DNA from: WHSW01 sp033856255 | GTDB taxonomy: Bacteria > Actinomycetota > Thermoleophilia > Solirubrobacterales > 70-9 | DNA length: 64,000 bases | Direction: 5' to 3' | Assembly: GCA_033856255.1 (NCBI GenBank) | Contig: JAWVFH010000002.1 | Location: forward strand, 62,001-126,000 | Shown: piece by piece, positions 43,403 to 52,416 of the stretch | Layout of the letters: each line of letters starts with the position of its first letter | How positions within the stretch are numbered: the stretch's first letter is position 1 | Notes under the pieces: generated by a model | Told to the model about the DNA's origin: nothing | Seen by the model: only the letters and a program-made list of their open reading frames with translations | The model's database searches: none | Translations under genes and position numbers: made by a program

Positions 43403-45655
43403 ATGACCGCCGCGTTCACCGTCGCGCCCTCCTCCGAGCGCACCCTCGACGCCGGCGCCTACCTGCTCGGCTCGGCCGAGCTGGCCCTGATCGTCTGCGG
43501 CTTCGCCTTCGCCGCCTGGCAGGTCCGGGCGACCGTGCTCGCGGGCTGGTCGGGGGCGCCGGCCCGGGTGGTCGAGGCGGTGGTCGCGATCGCGCTGCTG
43601 ATCGGCGCGGCAGAGCTGCTGGGGACGTTCGCGGCGTTCGAGGCGTGGACGATGATCCTGGCCGGTGTGGTGGCCGCGGCCGGGGCGACTTGGGCACGTG
43701 GGAGGTGGGGTGACCGGGCGGTCGCCTCGACCCCCCCGGCGCCGCCGTCATCGCGGATTGCGCTCTGGCTGGCGGCGGTCGCCGTGGCGGTGGTCGCCGC
43801 GGCCTGGATGGTGCCGACGCTCGGTTCGCTCGCCGGCGGCATGGACCGCGCCGACACGCTCTGGTACCACATGCCGCTGGCGACCCGGTTCGCTCACGGC
43901 GCCCACTTCGGCAGCGTCGGCTACTTCGACCCGATCTTCTTCGCCTCCTACTACCCGGCCAACTCCGAGGTCGTCCACGCGGTCCCGATCCTCGCCTTCG
44001 ACCGCGACATCATCTCGCCGCTGCTCAACCTCGCCTGGCTCGCCCTCGGCCTCACCGCCGCCTACTCGATCGGCCGCCCATACGGCCTCGGCCCCCAGAG
44101 CCTGATCGGCGGCGCGATCGCCCTCGGCGCCCAGAACCTGGTCGAGTTCCAGGCGGGCGAGGCGCTCAACGACATCGTCGGGGTCTCCCTGATCCTGGCG
44201 TGCGTAGCGGTACTGGTCAACGCCTCGGCGGCACGAACAACAACGGGCAATGAGGGGGTGGCCTCCGGCGATTGGCGGGAAAGGGTCGCTATGCGACCCA
44301 AACTCGCCATTCCAGTCGCATTAGTCGCGATCGCGGGCCTCGCCGCGGGGCTCGCGGCAGGCACCAAGCTCTCGTTCCTAGCCCCTGTTATTGCCCTGTT
44401 CGTCGGGCTGATCGTTATCGCCCCTCGCGGGTGGCGCCTGCGTACCGGACTCTGGTTCGCGGTCCCCGCTTTCCTCACCGGCGGCTACTGGTTCGTCCGC
44501 AACCTGGTCGCGGTCGGCAATCCGATCCCGTTCACGTCCTTCGGCCCGCTCGGACTGCCGACGCCCGAGCGCGCCTTCGAGCTGCGCCCCGGCTTCTCGG
44601 TCTTCCACTACGCGACCGACTTCAACGTCTGGTCGGACTGGTTCTTCCCCGGGCTCGACGACTCGTTCGGCTTCCTGTGGCCGCTCGTGCTGGCCGCCTT
44701 CCTCGGCGGCGCCGTCTACGCGCTCTGGCGAGGCGCCGATCCGCTGCTGCGAGTGCTCGGCGGCGTCGTCCTCTTCACCGCCGTCGCCTACGTCTTCACC
44801 CCGCTGACCGCGGCCGGCGAGGAGGGGCAGCCGATCGCCTTCGTCTGGAACGTCCGCTATATCGCCCCGGCAGCCGCGGTCGGCCTGGCGATCCTCCCCT
44901 GCCTGCCGATCGCCCGCCGCAGCGAGCGCGCCCGCGGCATCACCCTCGCCGGCCTCGCGATCCTGTTCGCGGCGACGGCGATCTCGCTCGTGCAGTGGAA
45001 GCAGGGGCACGTCAAGGGGGCGATCGCCGCCGGCGTCATCGTCTTCGCCGCCTTCGCCGCAATCCAGTGGTGGGGGGCGCGGACGCGGTGGTCGAGCGGG
45101 CGACTCGCCGCGTTCGCGCTCGTCGCGCTGGCGGTCCTCGGCGCGGGATGGTGGGAGCAGCGCCACTACCTCGAGCGCCGCTACGAGAACCTCAGCCCGC
45201 AGCTGCAGCTCGCCGACGCGGCTCGCTGGGCTCGCGACCTGCGCGACGCCAAGGTCGCGATCAGCGGCGTCCGCGGCGTCTTCAACCAGTTCCCCTTCTA
45301 TGGCACCGACCTCTCCAACGAGGTGCAGTGGCTCGGCGTCAAGGGGCCCGACGGCGCCTACGAGCGGATCCCGACCTGCGCCGAGTGGCGCCAGGCGCTC
45401 GCCGACGGCGGCTACACCCACGTCGTCACCACCTACGACCCCTTCAACCCGGGCAGCCTCACCGACACCAAGGAGGCGCTGTGGACGCGGGAGGACCCGG
45501 CCGCCAAGCAGATCCTCCGCGACGGCCCGGTGAGCGTCTTCGAGCTCACCGGCCCGCCCGACCCGTCGGCCTGTGACGATCTGCCCGACCTCACGCCGGC
45601 CGAGCTCAACGGCGACTCGGTCAACGAGGACCCGACCGCCAACCAGCCCCGATGA
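43403..45655 (+). CDS. GT-C-like polytopic membrane protein 1 (glycan locus)
   Basis: 750 residues with about 13 membrane helices and a soluble C-terminal domain (about 590-750). The first outer loop carries GGMDRADTLWYHMPLATRFA, with an acidic residue where GT-C lipid-sugar-dependent glycosyltransferases have their catalytic Asp/Glu; next come GYFDPIFFASYYPANSE and an Asn/Asp-bearing second loop (EALNDIVGVS). I infer a polyprenyl-phosphate-sugar-dependent transferase. Residues about 272-310 (NASAARTTTGNEGVASGDW) are an AT-richer insert containing the hairpin element at 44270-44312. The stop overlaps the next ATG (ATGA). Confidence 0.7.
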   Translation: MTAAFTVAPSSERTLDAGAYLLGSAELALIVCGFAFAAWQVRATVLAGWSGAPARVVEAVVAIALLIGAAELLGTFAAFEAWTMILAGVVAAAGATWARGRWGDRAVASTPPAPPSSRIALWLAAVAVAVVAAAWMVPTLGSLAGGMDRADTLWYHMPLATRFAHGAHFGSVGYFDPIFFASYYPANSEVVHAVPILAFDRDIISPLLNLAWLALGLTAAYSIGRPYGLGPQSLIGGAIALGAQNLVEFQAGEALNDIVGVSLILACVAVLVNASAARTTTGNEGVASGDWRERVAMRPKLAIPVALVAIAGLAAGLAAGTKLSFLAPVIALFVGLIVIAPRGWRLRTGLWFAVPAFLTGGYWFVRNLVAVGNPIPFTSFGPLGLPTPERAFELRPGFSVFHYATDFNVWSDWFFPGLDDSFGFLWPLVLAAFLGGAVYALWRGADPLLRVLGGVVLFTAVAYVFTPLTAAGEEGQPIAFVWNVRYIAPAAAVGLAILPCLPIARRSERARGITLAGLAILFAATAISLVQWKQGHVKGAIAAGVIVFAAFAAIQWWGARTRWSSGRLAAFALVALAVLGAGWWEQRHYLERRYENLSPQLQLADAARWARDLRDAKVAISGVRGVFNQFPFYGTDLSNEVQWLGVKGPDGAYERIPTCAEWRQALADGGYTHVVTTYDPFNPGSLTDTKEALWTREDPAAKQILRDGPVSVFELTGPPDPSACDDLPDLTPAELNGDSVNEDPTANQPR
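44270..44312 (-). repeat. Hairpin repeat element, copy A
   Basis: Read on the reverse strand: TGGCGAGTT, N7, CATAG, N11, CGCCAATC. Inner stem GGGTCGC/GCGACCC around ATA; outer pairing TGGCG/CGCCA. It matches copy B at 51044-51086 at 25 of 43 ungapped positions, clustered in the three blocks. It lies inside a coding sequence. Confidence 0.5.
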
Positions 45656-48024
45656 TCGCCGCCTACGCCTGCACGCTGATCATCTCGGCCGCCTCGCTGG
45701 TGGTGGGCCGCGCGATCCTCGCCCTGCTCGGCGGCCGCCGGCCCGCCTGGGTCTCGGGGGCGACGGGGTTCGCCGCCCTAGTCGTCGTCTCGCCCTTCCT
45801 GCTCCGCCTCCCCGGGCGCGCGACGACGGCCGCCGTGATCCTCGCCCTCGCCGTGCTCGCCGCGGCGGTGATCGCCGCCCGTGACGTCCGCAGCGTCGGC
45901 GATCGCGACGACTGGCTGCCGGGGGCCGTCGCGGCCGGGCTCGTGCTCGCCGCCGCCAGCCTGCCGTTCCTGATCAACGACCGCGTCGGGGTGCTCGGCG
46001 AGGGCGTGTACACCAACGACCACGCCGCCCAGCTCTACTGGGCCGACTGGCTCCAGCACGGGTTCGGTCCCGAGCCGAGCGCGGTGCGCTTCGGCTACCC
46101 GATCGGCCCCCAGGCGCTGACCGTGATCGCCGCCCAGGTCACCGGCGCGAACCTCGTCAACGCCTTCAACGGCCTTCTGCTGGCGATCCCGGCGCTGACG
46201 GCCCTGACGGCGCTCGGCGGCCTGACGACGATGCCGCGGGCGCGCGCGATCGGGATCGCCGCGCTGACCGGGCTCCCGTACCTCGCCGCCTCCTTCTTCG
46301 CCCAGAGCGCCTTCAAGGAGACGGCGATGGCGCTCTTCGTGCTCGCCTTCGCGCTCGCGCTGCAGAGCGCCTCCCGGGTCGGGGACGAGGCCGATCCGCC
46401 TCCGCGCTGGCGGGTCGTGGTCGCGATCTGCCTGCTGCTCGGGGCGGCCGCCGTGTTCACCTTCAGCCTCCCCGGCCTGGCCTGGTTCCTGATCGCGGCG
46501 CCGCTCTGGCTCGTGCTCGAGGCGATCGCCGGCCGCAACCCGGTCGACTGGGGGGCGGTCCGCGCCGGGATCGCGGCCAACCGCCTGACGCTCGCCGTCG
46601 CCGCCGTGATCGTGCTCGGGGTCGCCGTCGTCGGCTTCGCCCCGGCTCGCGACTTCGTCTCGAAGATCGGCGATGTGCAGAACTCCGCCGGCCGTTTGAG
46701 CTCCCCCGTCTTCCCCGGCGAGGCCTTCTCGATCTGGCCCGCCGGCGACTTCCGGATCGTCCGCGGCCAGGTCGACGGGGCCCTGCTCGCGGTCGCGCTC
46801 GGCGCGCTCGCGGCGGGCTGGGGAGCGTGGGTGCTCGTCCGCCGCCGCCAGCTGGCGCTGCTGGCGATGCTGATCACCGGCGGCGCCGTCTATGTCGGGA
46901 CCCGCGCCTTCGCCGAGATCCACGTCCAGGCCAAGGCGCTGATCATCGTCGCCCCGCTGATCCTCTTCGTCGCCCTGCGCGGGCTGCTGGAGCCGCGCGC
47001 GGCCGAGGAGCGGCGCGAGCTGACGATCGCGCGCCTCGCCCTCGGCGTCGTCGTCGCCGCGGCCGCGGCGCTCTCGACCCTGCTCGCCCTGCGCGACGCG
47101 CCGATCGGCTTCGACGGGCGCCGCGACGCGCTCGAGCAGATGGCCGCCATCGCCGACGGCAAGCCGGTCGCCTTCCTCGGCGTCGACCGCTTCTCCGGCT
47201 ACGCGCTGCGCGGGACGCTCGCCCGCGCTCCGGCGGGCTACGTCCCCGAGGAGATCGAAGCGCGCCCGGAGAAGACCTGGCAGCAGGGCCTGGCCGCCGA
47301 CTTCGACAGCCTCGACTCGGGCCAGCTCGACAAGTTCGCCTACGCGATCACCACCGACGCGGTCTACCAGTCGACCGCGCCGCCCAACTTCGAGCCCGTC
47401 CTGCAGGCGGGCGACTACACGCTCTGGAAGCGCGACGGCGAGACGCCCAGGACCAGGGTGCTCGACGAGGGCGGCAACCCGGGGGCGACGCTCGACTGCA
47501 ACGGCGGGCCGCCGAAGCGCCGCGGCACCGCGACCGTGCTCCCCGAGCCCGCCGTCGCCTCCTACGAGCAGTGGAACACGCCGGCGCCGCCGGCCGAGCG
47601 GGTCGCGGGCCAGGAGCGGGGCTGGCAGGCGCCGGGGACGGCGACGATCGCGCTGCATCTGCCGCAGCCGGGCCAGTACGCGCTCTCGCTGCAGTACCAC
47701 TCGCAGGTCCCGCTCGAGGTCCTCGCCGGCGACAGCGTGCTCGCCGAGCTGCCCGCCTCGCTGGAGGGGATGTACCTGAGCGGCGCCGGGCGGGGGGCGT
47801 TCTGGCCCGCGGGCACGATCGAGGCTCCGCCGGCCGACGTCGAGATCACCGTCCGCGCCGCCGATCCGGGCGGGATCGAGGCCGCCGTCAACGCTCGCCG
47901 CCTGGTCTGGCTCGGCGATCTGGCGGCCTCCCGCGCGGCCACGGCGGAGACGGCCCAGCTCGCCGCCGCCTGCGGCCGCTACGTCGACCACTTCGCCTAC
48001 TTCAAGAACGGGGGCGGTGGCTGA
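45652..48024 (+). CDS. GT-C-like polytopic membrane protein 2 (glycan locus)
   Basis: 790 residues with about 12 membrane helices (to about 490) and a soluble beta-rich C-terminal part (about 500-790). The first outer loop has VYTNDHAAQLYWADWLQHGF with acidic residues in the GT-C position, then FGYPIGPQALTVIAAQVTG. The C-terminal part (IALHLPQPGQYALSLQYHSQ, YLSGAGRGAFWPAGTIEAPP) resembles a carbohydrate-binding-like sandwich. Role inferred: second membrane glycosyltransferase of the locus. It is coupled to both neighbours by 4-bp or shorter overlaps (ATGA, TGATG). Confidence 0.68.
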   Translation: MIAAYACTLIISAASLVVGRAILALLGGRRPAWVSGATGFAALVVVSPFLLRLPGRATTAAVILALAVLAAAVIAARDVRSVGDRDDWLPGAVAAGLVLAAASLPFLINDRVGVLGEGVYTNDHAAQLYWADWLQHGFGPEPSAVRFGYPIGPQALTVIAAQVTGANLVNAFNGLLLAIPALTALTALGGLTTMPRARAIGIAALTGLPYLAASFFAQSAFKETAMALFVLAFALALQSASRVGDEADPPPRWRVVVAICLLLGAAAVFTFSLPGLAWFLIAAPLWLVLEAIAGRNPVDWGAVRAGIAANRLTLAVAAVIVLGVAVVGFAPARDFVSKIGDVQNSAGRLSSPVFPGEAFSIWPAGDFRIVRGQVDGALLAVALGALAAGWGAWVLVRRRQLALLAMLITGGAVYVGTRAFAEIHVQAKALIIVAPLILFVALRGLLEPRAAEERRELTIARLALGVVVAAAAALSTLLALRDAPIGFDGRRDALEQMAAIADGKPVAFLGVDRFSGYALRGTLARAPAGYVPEEIEARPEKTWQQGLAADFDSLDSGQLDKFAYAITTDAVYQSTAPPNFEPVLQAGDYTLWKRDGETPRTRVLDEGGNPGATLDCNGGPPKRRGTATVLPEPAVASYEQWNTPAPPAERVAGQERGWQAPGTATIALHLPQPGQYALSLQYHSQVPLEVLAGDSVLAELPASLEGMYLSGAGRGAFWPAGTIEAPPADVEITVRAADPGGIEAAVNARRLVWLGDLAASRAATAETAQLAAACGRYVDHFAYFKNGGGG

Positions 48025-49028
48025 TGCCCGAATTCGGCACCCCGGATCAGACGCCCTCGCCCGTCCTCGGCGGCGTGGCGATCGAGCGCGCTCCGCAGAC
48101 CGCCAAGCTGGTCTTCGTCGGCGGCACGGGGCGCAGCGGCACCCACGTGCTCGCGCAGCTGATCTCGCGTCACAACCGCTACGCCGGGATCCCGGTCGAG
48201 GTCCGCTTCCACACCGACGCCGAGGGCTTCCCCGGCCTGCTCTCGGGCGAGGTGACGCCCGCGCGGTTCCTCAAACGGATGCGCGGATTCTGGTGGAAGG
48301 GCTTTCAGACCAGCCGCTTTCGCGGCATGTACCGGTTCGTCGACCGCGAGCGCTACGACGCGGCGCTGGCGGGCTTCGAGGCCAAGCACGCCGACGACCT
48401 CGAGGGCGCCTGCCGGCAGCTGTTCTACGACCTGCTCTGGTTCCGGGTCGAGGAGGAGCCGCGGGCGCTCGCGCTGGTTGAGCAGAGCACCGACACGGTC
48501 GCCCGCGCCGAGGTCCTGACCCGGATCTTCCCGGAGGCGAAGTTCATCCACGTCGTCCGCGACGGCCGCGACGCCTCCGCATCCCGCGTCGCCCAGACGC
48601 GCGGGCTGGTCCGGCCGCGAACCCGCCTGCAGGGGATCGAGTGGTGGGAGCAGCGGATCCGCGCGATCGAGCACGGCGCCGACGCGCTGGGCGAGGGAAA
48701 GCTGCTCACCGTCTCCCTCGACGAGCTCGTGCGGCTGCAGCGCGCCCGGGTCGCGCTGCGGCCGATGTTTCGCTTCCTCGGGGCGCCGGTGACCAAGCGC
48801 ACCCGCCGGTATTTCTCCAACCGGATGACCACCGAGGACGCGAACAAGGAGCGCTGGCGCGAGGGGATCCCGGACCGCAAGGCGGAGCGGATCGACGCCC
48901 TCTACGAGCAGGCGCTGGCGCGGCTGGAGGCCGACGGCGCCCGCTGCGCGCCGCTGTTGCGCCACGCGCTCGAGCGCCGGGGCGACGACCTCGAGCCGCT
49001 GGTCTACGTCTACGATCGGGCGCCATGA
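48024..49028 (+). CDS. Sulfotransferase-family protein 1
   Basis: 334 residues from ATG at 48024. The PAPS 5'-phosphosulfate loop is VFVGGTGRSGTHVLAQLI (about 31-48) and the 3'-phosphate motif is FIHVVRDGRDASASRV (about 173-188); these are the two diagnostic motifs of the PAPS-dependent sulfotransferase fold. The conserved RFHTDAEGFPG follows the P-loop. It would move sulfate from PAPS to a sugar or lipid hydroxyl in the cytoplasm. It is a clear paralogue of the next gene, which it overlaps by 4 bp. Confidence 0.87.
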   Translation: MPEFGTPDQTPSPVLGGVAIERAPQTAKLVFVGGTGRSGTHVLAQLISRHNRYAGIPVEVRFHTDAEGFPGLLSGEVTPARFLKRMRGFWWKGFQTSRFRGMYRFVDRERYDAALAGFEAKHADDLEGACRQLFYDLLWFRVEEEPRALALVEQSTDTVARAEVLTRIFPEAKFIHVVRDGRDASASRVAQTRGLVRPRTRLQGIEWWEQRIRAIEHGADALGEGKLLTVSLDELVRLQRARVALRPMFRFLGAPVTKRTRRYFSNRMTTEDANKERWREGIPDRKAERIDALYEQALARLEADGARCAPLLRHALERRGDDLEPLVYVYDRAP

Positions 49029-49987
49029 GCCGATTCCCGGCAGAGCTCGTCTTCATCGGGGGCACGGGGCGCAGCGGCACGCACATCCTCAGCTATCTGC
49101 TCGACCGCCACTCGCGCTTTCGCGGCGTGCCGATCGAGTGTCGCTTCCACTGCAACCCGAACGGCCTCGCCGACGTCGTCAACGGCCGCGCCGAGCCGGA
49201 GGATTTCCTGCGCAAGCTGCGCGGCTACTGGTGGCACCGGGTGCGGATCGGCGACCGCGCCTACGTGCGGGCGAAGTGGCGGGCGCTCGGCCGCGGCCGC
49301 GAGCGCGGCCTCTACTCGATCGTCGACCAGGGGAACTTCAAGGCGGCGGCGGACCGCTTCGAGCGGGAGTACCCCGAGGACCTGCTCGGCGCCTCGCGCA
49401 ACCTCTTCTACGACCTCCTCCAGCCGCTCGCCGAGAAGGCGGGCAAGGAGCATCTGGTCGAGATGAGCTGCTTCACGATCGCCGCCGCCGACGGCCTCGC
49501 GAAGATCTTTCCCGAGGCGCGCTTCGTGCACTCGGTGCGCGACGGGCGCGACTCGGGCTCCTCGAAGGTCGGGCTGCGCCAGAAGCCCCATCATCCGACC
49601 GACGTCGTCTCCGGGATCGAGTTCTGGGCCGACCGCCTGCGCCAGGCCGAGGAGGGCGTCCGCGGCCTCTCCGACGGCGACCGCCGCCGGCTCCACGTGA
49701 TCAGCCTCGACGAGCTCGTCCAGTCCGACCGCGAGGCCACGTACGCCGAGCTGCTCGAGTTCATCGGCGTCGAGGACGAGGCGGTGATGCGCGAGTTCTT
49801 CGAGGCCGAGATGAACGCCGACGCCGCCCACCGCGAGCGCTGGCGCAAGGGCCTCGACGAGGCCGAGCAGGAGCGGATCACCGACCTCTACGAGACGACG
49901 CTCCAGCGCCTGGAGGCCGAGGACTACCACTGCGCGCCCGTGCTGCGGCGCTCGTACGAACGCACTCTCGCGGCCTACGGCCATTGA
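49025..49987 (+). CDS. Sulfotransferase-family protein 2
   Basis: 320 residues from ATG at 49025. Same architecture as its upstream neighbour: LVFIGGTGRSGTHILSYLLD (5'-PSB), ECRFHCNPNGLAD, then RFVHSVRDGRDSGSSKV (3'-PB), and a shared C-terminal pattern (NADAAHRERWRKG against ANKERWREG). The two are tandem duplicates that have diverged in the middle, which suggests two acceptor positions. It overlaps the next gene through TTGA. No sign of loss of function. Confidence 0.87.
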   Translation: MSRFPAELVFIGGTGRSGTHILSYLLDRHSRFRGVPIECRFHCNPNGLADVVNGRAEPEDFLRKLRGYWWHRVRIGDRAYVRAKWRALGRGRERGLYSIVDQGNFKAAADRFEREYPEDLLGASRNLFYDLLQPLAEKAGKEHLVEMSCFTIAAADGLAKIFPEARFVHSVRDGRDSGSSKVGLRQKPHHPTDVVSGIEFWADRLRQAEEGVRGLSDGDRRRLHVISLDELVQSDREATYAELLEFIGVEDEAVMREFFEAEMNADAAHRERWRKGLDEAEQERITDLYETTLQRLEAEDYHCAPVLRRSYERTLAAYGH

Positions 49988-51504
49988 ATACGGGGAGCAC
50001 CGCTTCGCGCGGCATCCTCTTCACCACCTCCAACGGGACCGGGCTCGGGCACCTGACCCGCTCGATGGCGATCGCCCGGCGGCTGCCCGACGACGTCGAG
50101 CCGCTGTTCCTGACCCTCTCGGCGGCGGCGCCGGTCGTCGAGGGCATGGGCTTCCCGGTCGAGTACGTCGCCTCCTACGCGACCCCGGGGTCGGGCAACG
50201 ACTACCGCTGGTCGCGGCGCCTGCGCGGCCGCCTGCGGGCGGCGATCGCCGAGGCGAAGCCGGACGTGATCGTCTTCGACGGCACCCACCCCTACGAGGC
50301 GCTGCTGGGCGCCCTGCCGGCCGCCGGGACCGCCGTCTGGTGCAGGCGGCCGCTGTGGAAGCGCGGCTCCAGCCGCGTCCCCCTGGGACGCGCCGGCGCC
50401 TTCGACGCGGTGCTCGAGCCGGGCGAGCTGGCCGAGTCCGAGGACGCGGGCCCGACCGTCGCCCTGCGCGAGCGCGCCCACCGCGTCGGCCCGATCGTCC
50501 TGCTCGACCGCGACGGGCTGTTGCCGCGCGATCAGGCCGCGGCCGAGCTCGGCCTCGACCCGGGCGCCACCAACGTGCTCGTCAGCCTCGGGCAGGGGGA
50601 GGAGGTGCAGGGGGCGACCGCGCGGACCCTGCGCCACCTGACGGGCCATGAGGGGGTGAGGGTCGCGGCGCTGTCGTCGGCGCTCGCGGCCGCGGACTCC
50701 GTGCCCGAGGGAGTGGTGCGGCTGCGCTCGACCTATCCGATGAGCCGCTACTTCGCCGCCTTCGACGCCGCGGTCGCCGCCGCCGGCTACAACGCCTACC
50801 ACGAGCTGATCGAGCTCGGGGTGCCGTCGCTGTTCGTGCCGATGCATCGCGAGACCGACGATCAGGCGGCGCGGGCGCGCTATGCGGAGGCGGCCGGGCT
50901 GGGGCTGGGGGTCGCCGCGGCCGACGATCCGGAGCTCGAGGCGAAGCTGGGGCGGCTGCTCAGGGAGCGCGCGGAGATCGCGTCGCGATTGGCAGGTAGG
51001 GAGGAGGCCACGGGAGCCGCCGAGGCGGCCGCCTGGCTGGCAGGTTTGGCGAGTTATGAGTCCATAGGACCAACAAGTCGCCAATCCGCCGCGCGCGGCG
51101 GGGGTCGGGAGTTCCGCCGGCGGTGGGGCTCCTTCATCGCCAGTTCACCGCGGACGGCGGTCAGGCTCACGCGCCAGCAGCTCACGAAGCCCCGCGCCAA
51201 GGCTCTCGTGCTCGCGATCGGCATCGCGCCCGACGCCGTCGTCGACGCCGTCCGCTCGGCCCTCGCCGAGGCCGGCGAGCGTCCCGAGCGAACGCTGGTC
51301 GTCACCGACGCTCTTGGTGCCCTGGGCGAGTTGCGCCGCCTGGGCGTGGGGGTCGAGCACATCCCCGCGCGCAACTCCCGCCAGGCCGAGCTGGCCGGGA
51401 TCGGCTACGACGAGTTCGTGGAGCGCCGCCTGGAGCTGATCCGCGCCGAGCGGCCCAGGGCCCGCCGCGTGGTCGTGGCGCCCGGTGGGGCTTCGGTACC
51501 CTGA
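49984..51504 (+). CDS. GT-B (MurG-like) glycosyltransferase with extra C-terminal domain
   Basis: 506 residues from TTG at 49984, coupled to the previous stop. The N-terminus ILFTTSNGTGLGHLTRSMAI is the glycine-rich loop of GT28/MurG-like enzymes; FVPMHRETDDQAARARYAEA near 290-310 is their C-terminal nucleotide-sugar region. Residues about 360-506 form an added module (REFRRRWGSFIASSPRTAVR, TLVVTDALGALGELRRLGVG, then a helix ending IRAERPRARRV). The junction (about 355-370) holds hairpin copy B. A TTG start was chosen because every longer frame overlaps the sulfotransferase. Confidence 0.78.
   Translation: MNTGSTASRGILFTTSNGTGLGHLTRSMAIARRLPDDVEPLFLTLSAAAPVVEGMGFPVEYVASYATPGSGNDYRWSRRLRGRLRAAIAEAKPDVIVFDGTHPYEALLGALPAAGTAVWCRRPLWKRGSSRVPLGRAGAFDAVLEPGELAESEDAGPTVALRERAHRVGPIVLLDRDGLLPRDQAAAELGLDPGATNVLVSLGQGEEVQGATARTLRHLTGHEGVRVAALSSALAAADSVPEGVVRLRSTYPMSRYFAAFDAAVAAAGYNAYHELIELGVPSLFVPMHRETDDQAARARYAEAAGLGLGVAAADDPELEAKLGRLLRERAEIASRLAGREEATGAAEAAAWLAGLASYESIGPTSRQSAARGGGREFRRRWGSFIASSPRTAVRLTRQQLTKPRAKALVLAIGIAPDAVVDAVRSALAEAGERPERTLVVTDALGALGELRRLGVGVEHIPARNSRQAELAGIGYDEFVERRLELIRAERPRARRVVVAPGGASVP
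51044..51086 (+). repeat. Hairpin repeat element, copy B
   Basis: TGGCGAGTT (51047-51055), N7, CATAG, N11, CGCCAATC (51079-51086). Inner stem GTCC/GGAC around ATA; outer pairing TTGGCGA/TCGCCAA. Same block spacing as copy A, with different but still complementary inner-stem bases. It lies at a domain junction of the glycosyltransferase gene. Confidence 0.5.
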
Positions 51505-51513
51505 GGCGCTCCG

Positions 51514-52410
51514 ATGGAGTCCTCAGCCCCCGAAAAACCGCTTGATCAAGCGGCTCCCGGCGCTCTCACCCGCGCCGGCGCCCTCCCGAATCTGATCGTG
51601 ATCGGGGCGCAGAAGTGCGGCACCAGCGTCTTGCACTACTACCTCGGCCTCCATCCCGAGGTCTCGATGTCGAAGCCCAAGGAGCTCAACTTCTTCATCG
51701 AGGAGCGCAACTGGCCGCGCGGGATCGACTGGTACAAGGCCCAGTTCGACGCCGACGCCCGCGTGCGCGGCGAGGCCTCGCCCAACTACACCGCCTTCCC
51801 CCAGCACGAGGGCGTGCCCGAGCGCATGGCCTCCGTGGTCCCGGACGCGAAGCTGATCTACATGGTCCGCGACCCGCTCGAGCGGATCGCCGCGCACTGG
51901 GTCCACAACTACGCCAAGCGGCGCGAGAAGGGGACCCTGGCCGAGACGCTCGTGCATCCGAACACCTCCTACGTGACCCGCTCCAAGTACGCGATGCAGC
52001 TCGAGCGCTTCCTCGAGCACTACCCGAAGGAGCAGGTCCTCGTCTTCCAGCAGTCCGAGCTTCGCCACAAGCGGATGGAGACGCTGCGCCAGGTGTTCGA
52101 GTTCATCGGCGTCGACGCCGACTACAACCATCCGCGCTTCGAGCAGGAGCGCCATCAGACCTCGGGCAAGACCCGCGCCACCCGCCTCGCGGTGCGGCTG
52201 GAGAAGATGGGCCGCGGCCGCCGCGGCCGCATGATCCCGTCGAATTTCTGGCTCGTGCTCGACGACCGGCTACCGTTGAGGCGCGCAATCAAGCGCCCCG
52301 ACGTCAAGGCGGCCCTTCCCCAGGACACCCTCGAAGAGCTGCGCGCCGACGGCGCACGACTTCGCGAGCTCACCGGCCGCGACTTCTCCAACTGGAAGAT
52401 CTGGGACTAA
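51514..52410 (+). CDS. Sulfotransferase-family protein 3
   Basis: 298 residues. A different subfamily from the two paralogues upstream: the P-loop is LIVIGAQKCGTSVLHYYL (about 27-44), followed by KPKELNFF as in heparan-type sulfotransferases, and the 3'-PB motif is LIYMVRDPLERIAAHW (about 113-128). VFQQSELRHKRMETLRQVFE FI-type acceptor-side helices follow. It probably sulfates another position of the same glycan. The N-terminal 24 residues are a polar tail containing a 16-bp palindrome in the DNA (51538-51553). It lies 9 bp after the glycosyltransferase and 6 bp before the flippase. Confidence 0.87.
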   Translation: MESSAPEKPLDQAAPGALTRAGALPNLIVIGAQKCGTSVLHYYLGLHPEVSMSKPKELNFFIEERNWPRGIDWYKAQFDADARVRGEASPNYTAFPQHEGVPERMASVVPDAKLIYMVRDPLERIAAHWVHNYAKRREKGTLAETLVHPNTSYVTRSKYAMQLERFLEHYPKEQVLVFQQSELRHKRMETLRQVFEFIGVDADYNHPRFEQERHQTSGKTRATRLAVRLEKMGRGRRGRMIPSNFWLVLDDRLPLRRAIKRPDVKAALPQDTLEELRADGARLRELTGRDFSNWKIWD

Positions 52411-52416
52411 TTCTCC

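Noticed and set aside
51538..51553. 16-bp palindrome CCGCTTGATCAAGCGG in sulfotransferase 3
   Set aside because: It lies in coding DNA near the start of the gene with no second copy and no known consensus; it may be chance. Kept only as a note.
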